Shown here: positions 1 to 6,314 of the stretch, piece after piece
Position numbering within the stretch: the stretch's first letter is position 1
Layout of the letters: each line of letters begins with the position of its first letter
DNA from: Thermodesulfobacteriota bacterium
GTDB taxonomy: Bacteria > Desulfobacterota > Thermodesulfobacteria > Thermodesulfobacteriales > Thermodesulfobacteriaceae
DNA length: 9,940 bases
Direction: 5' to 3'
NCBI GenBank assembly: GCA_003641645.1
Contig: QNAZ01000017.1
Location: 1 to 9,940 of the forward strand
The notes under the pieces: model-generated
Told to the model about the DNA's origin: nothing
The model's database searches: none
Seen by the model: only the letters and a program-made list of their open reading frames with translations
Made by a program: the position numbers and the translations under genes

Positions 1-81
1 AATTCACCTTTTTTTATTTATAAAACTCTAAAATCTTCTATAAAAGGAGGTAAAGTTTTTCTTGTTAAAAATTTAGAATAA
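1..81 (+). CDS. 3' end of an upstream gene, probably ispE (partial)
   Basis: The first reading frame is open from base 1 to a TAA at 79-81 and gives 26 residues, ending in GGKVFLVKNLE. It stops 20 bp before the prs start, the spacing expected of an upstream operon partner. In many bacteria the gene directly before prs is ispE, the kinase that phosphorylates 4-diphosphocytidyl-2-C-methylerythritol in the non-mevalonate isoprenoid pathway. The small beta-strand-like tail is compatible with the end of that family, but no catalytic motif lies in the visible part. What I see is an open frame with plausible codon use. The ispE identity is inferred from gene order only. The frame could also be a chance opening, although 26 stop-free codons in such A/T-rich DNA are mildly supportive. 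Confidence 0.5.
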   Translation, partial: NSPFFIYKTLKSSIKGGKVFLVKNLE

Positions 82-90
82 TCTTTAAAA

Positions 91-96
91 GGGGGG
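91..96 (+). promoter_or_regulatory. G-run ribosome binding site of prs
   Basis: A run of six G (AAAAGGGGGGC) ends 5 bases before the prs ATG. It fits the anti-Shine-Dalgarno sequence only if the middle position pairs as a G-U wobble instead of the usual A-U. It supports the start at 102. Confidence 0.65.
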
Positions 97-101
97 CTTT
101 T

Positions 102-1049
102 ATGCCTATAAATCAGTTTAAAGTATTTTCTGGAACTGCTAATTTAGAACTTGCTCAAAAAATTTGTGATTATTTAAATATATCTTTAGGAAAGTGTATA
201 ATAAAAAGATTTAGTGATGGAGAAATTTTTGTAGAAATAAAAGAAAATATTCGGGGAGCTGATGTATTTATTATTCAGCCAACCTGTCCACCTGTTAATG
301 AACATTTAATGGAACTTTTAATTATGGTAGATGCTGCTCGTAGAGCTTCTGCAAGAAGAGTTACTGCAGTGGTTCCTTATTATGGATATGCCAGACAAGA
401 TAGAAAAACTGCTCCTCGGACTCCTATCTCTGCTAAATTAGTAGCTAATTTAATAGTTACTGCAGGTGCAAGAAGAGTTCTTACTATGGATCTTCATGCT
501 GGTCAAATTCAGGGTTTTTTTGATATACCAGTTGATCATCTATATGCTTTACCTGTTTTTCTTAAACATATAAAAGAAACCTTTGCAGATAAAGAAATTG
601 TTATAGTTTCTCCAGATGCTGGAGGAGTTGAAAGAGCAAGAGAATATGCTAAAAGATTAAATACAGGTATTGCTATAGTAGATAAGAGGAGAGAAAGACC
701 TAATGAAAGCGTTGTAATGAATATTGTAGGTGAAGTAAAAAATAAGATAGCCATTATTATAGATGATATGGTAGATACAGCTGGAACAATGTGTCAAGCT
801 GCAGATGCTATAATGGAAAGAGGAGCAATTGAAGTTTATGGAATGGCTACTCATCCAGTTTTATCTGGAAATGCAATTGAAAAGATAAAAAAATCTTCTT
901 TAAAAGCACTTTTTGTAAGTGATACTATTCCTTTAAAAGAGGAAGCAAAGACTCTTGAGAAAATAAAAGTTTTATCAGTAGCTGAGCTTTTAGGTGAAGC
1001 TATAAAAAGAATTCACACTGATGAATCTATAAGTTCTTTATTTGTTTAA
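102..1049 (+). CDS. prs: Ribose-phosphate pyrophosphokinase (PRPP synthase)
   Basis: Prs transfers the pyrophosphate of ATP to ribose 5-phosphate, making the PRPP used for purine, pyrimidine, histidine, tryptophan and NAD synthesis in the cytosol. The 315-residue length is the usual one for class I enzymes. Visible motifs are FSDGEI (37-42), VPYYGYARQDRK (91-102), the metal and nucleotide segment DLHAGQIQGFF (130-140), the catalytic flexible-loop DKRR (194-197) and the PRPP-binding loop IDDMVDTAGT (220-229). The C terminus HTDESISSLFV is typical. The start is fixed by a G-rich ribosome site just upstream and by alignment to the family N terminus (INQFKVFSGTANLELA). It lies between a probable ispE tail and rplY, a common order. 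In this family phosphate activates and ADP inhibits. No frameshift or missing key residue is seen. Confidence 0.97.
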   Translation: MPINQFKVFSGTANLELAQKICDYLNISLGKCIIKRFSDGEIFVEIKENIRGADVFIIQPTCPPVNEHLMELLIMVDAARRASARRVTAVVPYYGYARQDRKTAPRTPISAKLVANLIVTAGARRVLTMDLHAGQIQGFFDIPVDHLYALPVFLKHIKETFADKEIVIVSPDAGGVERAREYAKRLNTGIAIVDKRRERPNESVVMNIVGEVKNKIAIIIDDMVDTAGTMCQAADAIMERGAIEVYGMATHPVLSGNAIEKIKKSSLKALFVSDTIPLKEEAKTLEKIKVLSVAELLGEAIKRIHTDESISSLFV

Positions 1050-1070
1050 AATTTGTTATTAAAAGTTTAG

Positions 1071-1078
1071 GGAGGTGA
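1071..1078 (+). promoter_or_regulatory. Strong ribosome binding site of rplY
   Basis: GGAGGTGA, a full-length Shine-Dalgarno match, lies 7 bases before the rplY ATG. It fits a highly translated ribosomal protein and fixes the start at 1086. Confidence 0.75.
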
Positions 1079-1085
1079 AGAAAAG

Positions 1086-1688
1086 ATGAAACAAGTTACT
1101 TTAAGCGCTATTAAAAGAGAAAAAACTGGAAAAGAAATTAGTAAAAAACTCAGAAAACAAGGATTAATTCCTGCTATTGTATATGGTCCTCGTTTTCAGC
1201 CTCTCCCTATTGCTGTAAAATTTAATGAGTTAGAAAGTATTTTAATTAAACATAAAGGTGAAACCCTTCTTTTTAATTTAGAATTGAGTGATGGTGAACC
1301 TTCTAAAATCCAAGCTATTTTAAAAGATTATCAAACTCATCCTATTACAGATAAAATTATTCATATTGACTTTCTTGCTATACATGAGGAAGAAACTATT
1401 ACCTTAGACATCCCTTTAGAATTCTTAGGAAAACCTGTAGGAATTAGTAAAGGAGGTGTTTTAGAAATTCTTCTACATGAATTAACTATTGAGTGTCTCC
1501 CATCTAATATTCCTGATAAAATTTATATAGATATAAGCAATCTTGATGTCGGCGATGTTTTGCATGTAAAAGATATAAAAGTTCCTGAAGGAATTAAAGT
1601 GATCAATGATCCTGAAGAAACAGTACTTACTATAGTAGCTGAAGCTGTAGAAGGAACTGAAGAAGAAACTGAAGAAACAAGTGAATAA
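1086..1688 (+). CDS. rplY: Ribosomal protein bL25, long CTC form
   Basis: This is the 5S rRNA-binding protein of the large ribosomal subunit, in the long two-domain form known as CTC or TL5. Residues 1-95 form the L25 domain, with the typical opening TLSAIKREKTGKEISKKLR and the segment GLIPAIVYGP (26-35). Residues about 100-188 form the extra beta domain, with PLEFLGKPVGISKGGVLE (110-127) and the conserved LDVGDVLHVKDIKVPEGI (153-170). The last dozen residues are an acidic Glu/Thr tail built on a short direct repeat in the DNA (ACTGAAGAA at two places), common in this form. At 200 residues it has normal length. It follows prs by 36 bp behind a strong ribosome site. Pth starts 12 bp after its stop, in the same reading frame. 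Confidence 0.95.
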   Translation: MKQVTLSAIKREKTGKEISKKLRKQGLIPAIVYGPRFQPLPIAVKFNELESILIKHKGETLLFNLELSDGEPSKIQAILKDYQTHPITDKIIHIDFLAIHEEETITLDIPLEFLGKPVGISKGGVLEILLHELTIECLPSNIPDKIYIDISNLDVGDVLHVKDIKVPEGIKVINDPEETVLTIVAEAVEGTEEETEETSE

Positions 1689-1700
1689 AGTTTTATTTTA

Positions 1701-2276
1701 ATGTGGCTTTTTTGTGGACTTGGGAATCCCGGTGAGAGATATAAAAATACTAGACATAATTTTGGTTTTTTAGTAATAGAAACTTTTGCTAAAAAGCATC
1801 ATTTAAATTTTAAATTTTATAAAGATTTAGAAAGCGAAGCTGCATATTACAAGGATAAAGCTATACTTATAAAACCTCTTACTTACATGAATCTTTCTGG
1901 AAGAGCTGTTAAGAAATGGGTATTAAAGGAAGGTATTCCATTGAAGAATTTGCTTGTTATTTATGACGATTTGGATCTCCCCTTAGGAAAAATTAAAATC
2001 CTACCTAAGGGTGGAGCAGGAGGACATAAAGGAATGCTTTCTATTATTGAGGCTCTTGAAACCTCAGATTTTCCAAGAATGAAATTAGGAATAAATAAAC
2101 CTTTAAATCAACCTATAATAGATTATGTATTATCCCCTTTTTCAGAAGAAGAAAATCCAAAAGTAATAAAAATCTTAGACTTAGCCTCTTTTGCTCTTCA
2201 AGATATTTTAAATTTGGGACTTTCAAAAACTATGACTAAATATAATTCTTTAAATTTAAATGAATTATTAGATTGA
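1701..2276 (+). CDS. pth: Peptidyl-tRNA hydrolase
   Basis: Pth cleaves the ester bond of peptidyl-tRNAs that drop off the ribosome and so recycles tRNA. The 191-residue length is normal. The active-site elements are visible: GLGNPG with Asn9, the catalytic base His19 in NTRHNFG, Asn64 in YMNLSG, the acidic residue Asp89 of the YDDLDLP segment, and His109 in GGAGGHKG. The residue after that His is Lys110, where the E. coli enzyme has Asn. Variation at that place is known in the family, so I do not read it as loss of function. The ATG lies 12 bp after the rplY stop with no Shine-Dalgarno sequence before it (AAGTTTTATTTTA). The only in-frame codons upstream lead straight back to the rplY TAA, so this start is the only sensible one. 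Translation probably depends on coupling to rplY. Confidence 0.95.
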   Translation: MWLFCGLGNPGERYKNTRHNFGFLVIETFAKKHHLNFKFYKDLESEAAYYKDKAILIKPLTYMNLSGRAVKKWVLKEGIPLKNLLVIYDDLDLPLGKIKILPKGGAGGHKGMLSIIEALETSDFPRMKLGINKPLNQPIIDYVLSPFSEEENPKVIKILDLASFALQDILNLGLSKTMTKYNSLNLNELLD

Positions 2277-2373
2277 AAAAATAAAAACTCTATTAAAGAA
2301 AAACACAACAAAATAAGTAAAAACTTAAAAAAATAAAATTTGATTATATGAAGAAAACAAGAAATAATTAAAA

Positions 2374-3921
2374 ATGGATTCTAAAAACAAGATTTTAGTT
2401 CTTGATTTTGGTTCTCAAACTACTCAGCTTATAGCTCGTAGAATAAGAGAACTCGGGGTTTATAGTGAAATTAGACCTTGTTTTGTGAGTTTAAAAGAAA
2501 TTAAAAGTTTTTCTCCATCTGGAATTATCTTTTCTGGCAGTCCGAGCAGTGTATATGATAAAAATGCTCCCTTAATTAATAAAAAAATTTTTAATATAGG
2601 TGTGCCGATTTTGGGAATATGTTATGGTGCTCAGTTAATAAGTCATCTCTTAGGAGGAAAGATAGAAAAAAGTAAAAAGAGAGAATATGGTTTGGCTTAT
2701 ATTGAAATATTAGAAAGAAATAAGCTTTTTAAGGGATTAAGAAAAAATAAAAAATATAAAGTATGGATGAGCCATAGTGATAAGATTGAAAGACTTCCTA
2801 AGGATTTTTATATTTTAGCAAAAACTGAAATTTCACCCTTTGCAGGGATAGCTCATAAAAATAAACCATTTTATGGAGTCCAGTTTCATCCAGAAGTTAT
2901 CCATACTGAAATAGGAATGAAAATTCTTTATAATTTTGTTTTTGAAATTTGTAAATGTAAGGCAGATTGGAGTATGCCATCTTTTATTGAAAAAACCATA
3001 AAAGATATTAGTAAATTAGTTAAAAAAAATGAAAAAGTTATTTGTGCTCTTTCAGGAGGTATAGATTCTACTGTTACAGCTATATTAGTTCATAAAGCCA
3101 TAGGAAATAGACTCATTCCTATTTTTGTTAACAATGGTTTATTAAGAAAAAATGAACCTGAAGAAGTTCTAAAATTAATGGAAAATCTGGGATTAAAAGT
3201 CCATTATGTTGATGCTTCTTCTATCTTTCTAAATCGTTTAAAAGGGATTAAAGATCCTGAAAGAAAAAGAAAAATTATTGGGGAGACTTTTATAGAAGTC
3301 TTTGAAAAGGAAGCAAAAAAATTTAAAAAAGTAAGATATCTTGCTCAAGGAACCCTTTATCCTGATGTGATAGAGAGTGTTTCTTTTAAAGGTCCTTCAG
3401 TTACAATTAAAACGCATCATAATGTAGGTGGGCTTCCAGAAAAAATGAATTTAAAATTAATAGAGCCTTTAAAAGAGCTTTTTAAGGATGAAGTAAGAAA
3501 GATTGCAAAAGTTTTAGGACTTCCTAAACATATTATTTGGAGACAGCCTTTTCCAGGTCCAGGATTAGCTATAAGAATTATTGGAGAAGTAAATGAAGAA
3601 AAGCTTAACATTCTTAGAGAAGCTGAGGCTATCATAACTGAAGAAATGCTTAAATCTGGATGGTATTATAAAGTATGGCAGAGTTTTGCAGTTCTTCTTC
3701 CTATAAAAACAGTAGGTGTTATGGGAGATTATAGAACCTATGAATATGTAATTGCTATAAGATGTGTTGAAAGTCAAGATGCCATGACTGCTGACTGGGT
3801 AAAACTTCCTTATGAAATTTTAGAAAAATTATCAAATAGAATAATAAATGAAGTAAAAGGTGTAAATCGAGTAGTATATGATATCTCATCAAAACCACCT
3901 GCTACTATTGAATGGGAATAA
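2374..3921 (+). CDS. guaA: GMP synthase, glutamine-hydrolysing
   Basis: GuaA converts XMP to GMP using ATP and ammonia taken from glutamine, the last step of GMP synthesis. Both halves are fused in one 515-residue chain, the usual bacterial form. The class I amidotransferase domain (about 5-195) has the nucleophile Cys83 in GICYGAQL and His172 and Glu174 in GVQFHPEV. The ATP pyrophosphatase domain has its P-loop as ALSGGIDSTV (225-234). The C-terminal dimerisation domain holds PFPGPGLAIRIIGEV (392-406) and ends in the expected KPPATIEWE. An in-frame TAA at 2365-2367 excludes a longer N terminus. No Shine-Dalgarno sequence precedes the ATG, only A-rich DNA, and I find no purine riboswitch in the 97-bp leader. 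Its 3' end overlaps the next gene by 10 bp. Confidence 0.97.
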   Translation: MDSKNKILVLDFGSQTTQLIARRIRELGVYSEIRPCFVSLKEIKSFSPSGIIFSGSPSSVYDKNAPLINKKIFNIGVPILGICYGAQLISHLLGGKIEKSKKREYGLAYIEILERNKLFKGLRKNKKYKVWMSHSDKIERLPKDFYILAKTEISPFAGIAHKNKPFYGVQFHPEVIHTEIGMKILYNFVFEICKCKADWSMPSFIEKTIKDISKLVKKNEKVICALSGGIDSTVTAILVHKAIGNRLIPIFVNNGLLRKNEPEEVLKLMENLGLKVHYVDASSIFLNRLKGIKDPERKRKIIGETFIEVFEKEAKKFKKVRYLAQGTLYPDVIESVSFKGPSVTIKTHHNVGGLPEKMNLKLIEPLKELFKDEVRKIAKVLGLPKHIIWRQPFPGPGLAIRIIGEVNEEKLNILREAEAIITEEMLKSGWYYKVWQSFAVLLPIKTVGVMGDYRTYEYVIAIRCVESQDAMTADWVKLPYEILEKLSNRIINEVKGVNRVVYDISSKPPATIEWE

Positions 3922-4469
3922 GTCTTTATAGAAAATTTTTTCATATAATTTGTGGGCTTACTTTATATTTCTTGAGTTTTAAAATTTCATATTTTCATTT
4001 GGGTTTAATTCTGATATTTCTGTGGATTGGATTATCTCTTTTTGAATTTTTGCGTTTCTTTTTTTATGAATATCTTCCTCTAAAAGCTCTATGGATGCCT
4101 CTTCTTAAAAAGGATGAATACAAAAAATTAAATGATGCTTGGTTCTTTTTAACTGGTCTTATTTTAAGTTGGTTTATTTTAAAATTAAAATATTTTCAAC
4201 TCATTCTTTTAATCTTAACCTTAGCAGATCCTTTTGCTTCTCTAATTGGATATTATATAGGAAGAAAAAAACTTAAAAATAATAAAACTTTAGAAGGTAG
4301 TTTAGGTTTTTTTGTTATTTCTTTTTTAATCACATATTTTTATATAAAAACTTTTTCCTTTTTTATACTCTTATTTTGTGGAATTTTATCTTTAACCGAA
4401 GCTTTTACTCGTAGAGATAATTTCTGGATTCCTTTAATAGGAAGTTTATATCTAAAATTTTATCTCTGA
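3912..4469 (+). CDS. SEC59/phytol kinase-like membrane protein, CTP-dependent lipid kinase candidate
   Basis: This is a small hydrophobic protein of 185 residues with several membrane segments, roughly 10-50 (two spans), 76-104 and 130-162. Near the N terminus is YRKFFHIICG (6-15), the Arg-Lys-x-x-His signature of dolichol, phytol and diacylglycerol kinases that use CTP. Further on, ADPFASLIGYYIGRKKL (105-121) followed by KTLEGS (125-130) matches the nucleotide-binding region shared by these kinases and CDP-diglyceride synthases. Such proteins phosphorylate a membrane isoprenoid alcohol or diacylglycerol. Which lipid is used here cannot be read from the sequence. Automatic pipelines often label such proteins phosphatidate cytidylyltransferase. 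Its ATG lies inside the end of guaA (10-bp overlap), so translation is probably coupled to guaA. No separate ribosome site is seen. The family call is fairly sure, the substrate unknown. Confidence 0.75.
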   Translation: MGISLYRKFFHIICGLTLYFLSFKISYFHLGLILIFLWIGLSLFEFLRFFFYEYLPLKALWMPLLKKDEYKKLNDAWFFLTGLILSWFILKLKYFQLILLILTLADPFASLIGYYIGRKKLKNNKTLEGSLGFFVISFLITYFYIKTFSFFILLFCGILSLTEAFTRRDNFWIPLIGSLYLKFYL

Positions 4470-4506
4470 TTTAGAAAATAATTTTTAATATTTTAGAAAA
4501 CTTTAT

Positions 4507-4534
4507 TTGACAAAATCCTTTTTAGAGTTATCTT
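4507..4534 (+). promoter_or_regulatory. Candidate sigma-70 promoter of the DUF177-rpmF-plsX-fabH operon
   Basis: A perfect -35 box TTGACA (4507-4512) is followed after 16 bp by TATCTT (4529-4534), which matches four of six -10 positions. It sits in the 92-bp gap between the kinase-like gene and the DUF177 gene, in the right direction, and would start transcription about 20 bp before the start codon. It is the best promoter match I noticed in the window. In A/T-rich DNA the -10 alone means little, but the exact -35 raises its weight. Confidence 0.55.
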
Positions 4535-4548
4535 TTAACAAACTTATC

Positions 4549-4554
4549 AGGAGA
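4549..4554 (+). promoter_or_regulatory. Ribosome binding site of the DUF177 gene
   Basis: AGGAGA ends 7 bases before the ATG at 4562 and supports that start over the in-frame open DNA upstream. Confidence 0.6.
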
Positions 4555-4561
4555 TTATATT

Positions 4562-5107
4562 ATGCATGATCTTAAAAATTGGGGTATTTTATTAGAAGAT
4601 ATTCCACCCGAGGGGCTTAAAGTTGAATTTGAAAATATCTCTGATTTAGAAAAAGATTTTAATATAAAAAAGCCTTTTTCTGGTTATTTCAAATTAAAAA
4701 AATTAGGAATTGAAGTAAAAGTAGAAGGTTTCTTAAAGGGAGTAATAACTCTTAAATGTGATAGATGTTTAACTTCTTATGATTTTCCTATTGAACATAC
4801 TTTTAAATTAGATATTAAACCTCGTGCTTCTCTTAATATAGAAGAAGAAAAAGAACTATCTGAAGAGGATATGGAAGTCAGTTTTTATGAAAATTCTTGG
4901 ATCTCTTTTTATGAATTATTAAAAGAGGAAATTCTTTTAAGCTTACCTTATAAAAAACTTTGTAAACCTGATTGTAAGGGATTATGTCCAATTTGTGGAA
5001 CTAATTTAAATGAGGCTGAATGTAAATGTAAAGTTCATAAGAAGGAAAGTCCTTTTGCTATTTTGAAGGACTTATTATCTAATAAAAATTTGGAAAAAGG
5101 GGGTTAG
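4562..5107 (+). CDS. DUF177 (YceD-family) protein, ribosome-assembly associated
   Basis: This is a 181-residue cytosolic protein of the DUF177/YceD family. E. coli YceD and the plant homologue are linked to 23S rRNA accumulation and large-subunit assembly. The exact activity is not settled. The family signs are visible: the first cysteine pair CDRC (66-69), an acidic stretch IEEEKELSEEDME (93-105), and the C-terminal cysteine-rich segment with Cys134, Cys138, Cys142, Cys145, Cys154 and Cys156 (CKPDCKGLCPICGTNLN and CKC). The latter probably binds zinc. The gene directly precedes rpmF by 6 bp, which is the hallmark neighbourhood of this family. The start is backed by an AGGAGA site, and the N terminus with WGILLEDIPPEGL is normal for the family. 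It is the first gene of an operon behind a good promoter candidate. Confidence 0.9.
   Translation: MHDLKNWGILLEDIPPEGLKVEFENISDLEKDFNIKKPFSGYFKLKKLGIEVKVEGFLKGVITLKCDRCLTSYDFPIEHTFKLDIKPRASLNIEEEKELSEEDMEVSFYENSWISFYELLKEEILLSLPYKKLCKPDCKGLCPICGTNLNEAECKCKVHKKESPFAILKDLLSNKNLEKGG
5097..5103 (+). promoter_or_regulatory. G-run ribosome binding site of rpmF
   Basis: AAGGGGG lies within the last codons of the DUF177 gene and ends 10 bases before the rpmF ATG. It has a G where the usual GGAGG has A. Confidence 0.5.
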
Positions 5108-5113
5108 TTAATT

Positions 5114-5296
5114 ATGGCAGTTCCTAAAAGGAAAACTTCCAGATCAAGAAGAGGAAAAAGAAGAGCTCATCAGCATTTAATTTCTCCAATTCTTTCTTTA
5201 TGTCCAAAATGTAAATCACCTAAATTACCACATAGAATTTGTCCTACTTGTGGATATTATAAAAGTAAAGCTTTCATAGAAAAAGAAGAAGTCTAA
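5114..5296 (+). CDS. rpmF: Ribosomal protein bL32, zinc-binding form
   Basis: This is a 60-residue protein of the large ribosomal subunit. The N terminus MAVPKRKTSRSRRGKRRAH is the conserved basic tail that runs into rRNA. Cys30, Cys33, Cys43 and Cys46 (CPKC and CPTC) form the full four-cysteine zinc site, so this is the C+ type, not the zinc-free variant made by some bacteria under zinc shortage. It follows the DUF177 gene by 6 bp and precedes plsX by 16 bp, the classical arrangement. The start is certain, because the mature protein is read from this Met in all members of the family. No second, zinc-free copy is visible in the window. Confidence 0.97.
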   Translation: MAVPKRKTSRSRRGKRRAHQHLISPILSLCPKCKSPKLPHRICPTCGYYKSKAFIEKEEV

Positions 5297-5312
5297 TTAT
5301 AATTTTTAAAAA

Positions 5313-6314
5313 ATGTATAAAGTTGTATTAGATGTAATGGGGGGTGATTTTGCCCCTTCTTCTACTTTAAAAGGTGCTGAGTTAGCTCTTAAAAAATTCC
5401 CAGAACTGCATCTTTATTTAGTAGGAAAAGAATCCGTTTTAAAAAGCTGGGAAGGTAGAAAAAGAGTTTCTTTATATTATACCGAAGAAGTAGTAAAAAT
5501 GGAAGAAAGTCCTAAAGTTGCTTTAAAGAGAAAAAAAGAGGCTTCAATTTTTAAAGGACTTGAATTAATAAAAAATGGAGAGGCTCAGGCTTTTGTTTCA
5601 GCAGGAAATTCTGGAGCAATAGTTGGAGGTGCTATTTTTATTCTTGGAAGATTAGAAGGTGTAAGGCGTCCTGCTATAGCTACTTTGCTTCCAAGTTTAA
5701 AGGATCCTTTCGTTTTAATTGATGCAGGTGCAAATGTAGATTCTAAGCCTTTTGATTTATTTCAATTCGGAGTTATGGGAAGCATTTTTCTTGAAAAAGT
5801 ATGTGGAAGAAAAAATCCTAAAATAGCTCTTTTATCTATAGGAGAAGAAACCGGAAAGGGAAATACATTGGTTAAAAAGGCTCACCAATTCTTTATAGAA
5901 TCTAATCTTAATTATGTTGGAAATATAGAAAGCAGAGATATCTTTTTGGGAGATGTAGATGTGGTTGTTTGTGATGGATTTATTGGTAATATCTGTCTTA
6001 AATTGTCTGAAGGCTTAGCAGAAGCCATCTTAGAAATGCTAAAAAACGAAGTAAAAAATTCTTTTATCTATCTTTTAGGAATGAAATTAGCAAAAGGAGC
6101 TATTAAAAGTTTTAGAAAAAAAGCTGACTGGAGAGAACATGGCGGAGCCCCTCTTCTTGGAGTAAAAGGAAATGTCATAATTGCTCATGGAAGATCAGAT
6201 GCTGTAGCTATTGAAAATGCTATAAGAGTAGCTATTAATTCTATCAAATTTAATTTAGTGAATCGATTAGAAAATGCCATTGCGAAAACTGTAGGAGTGG
6301 GGGAAAAAGAATGA
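5313..6314 (+). CDS. plsX: Phosphate acyltransferase PlsX
   Basis: PlsX turns acyl-ACP and phosphate into acyl-phosphate, which PlsY uses to acylate glycerol 3-phosphate, the first step of phospholipid synthesis. It works as a soluble or peripheral enzyme at the membrane. The 333 residues have the expected length. Motifs are DVMGGDFAP (7-15), SAGNSGA (96-102), LSIGEETGKGN (174-184), CDGFIGN (220-226), HGGAPLLG (276-283) and HGRSDA (292-297). A TAA at 5307-5309 in the same frame rules out an earlier start. There is no Shine-Dalgarno sequence before the ATG (ATAATTTTTAAAAA), so coupling to rpmF is likely. Its TGA overlaps the fabH ATG by 4 bp, a sign of coupled translation with the next step of lipid synthesis. 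Confidence 0.96.
   Translation: MYKVVLDVMGGDFAPSSTLKGAELALKKFPELHLYLVGKESVLKSWEGRKRVSLYYTEEVVKMEESPKVALKRKKEASIFKGLELIKNGEAQAFVSAGNSGAIVGGAIFILGRLEGVRRPAIATLLPSLKDPFVLIDAGANVDSKPFDLFQFGVMGSIFLEKVCGRKNPKIALLSIGEETGKGNTLVKKAHQFFIESNLNYVGNIESRDIFLGDVDVVVCDGFIGNICLKLSEGLAEAILEMLKNEVKNSFIYLLGMKLAKGAIKSFRKKADWREHGGAPLLGVKGNVIIAHGRSDAVAIENAIRVAINSIKFNLVNRLENAIAKTVGVGEKE
6299..6303 (+). promoter_or_regulatory. G-run ribosome binding site of fabH
   Basis: GGGGG inside the end of plsX ends 7 bases before the fabH ATG. An AGGAG at 6293-6297 is also present but 13 bases away, which is rather far. Either supports the start at 6311. Confidence 0.5.

Noticed and set aside
42..76. Ribosome site AAAGGAGGTAAAG followed by a tiny TTG-started leader frame before prs
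   Set aside because: The GGAGG falls in lysine and glycine codons of the open frame ending at 81, and the frame would be only four codons long.
1857..2036. Pth inactivated by replacement of Asn with Lys110 in GGHKG
   Set aside because: The core residues Asn9, His19, Asn64, Asp89 and His109 are present, and this position varies in working family members.
2314..2327. Hairpin TAAGT-AAAA-ACTTA as terminator of pth
   Set aside because: It has a 5-bp stem with only one G-C pair and no T-run on the coding strand. This is expected by chance in such A-rich DNA.
2277..2373. Purine riboswitch or other leader RNA before guaA
   Set aside because: The gap is almost pure A/T with no conserved loop sequences or stable stems. 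It is too poor in G and C for a known purine aptamer.
4475..4494. AAAATA...TATTTT inverted repeat after the kinase-like gene
   Set aside because: It has only A-T pairs with an 8-base loop, so it is unstable and not distinguishable from background.
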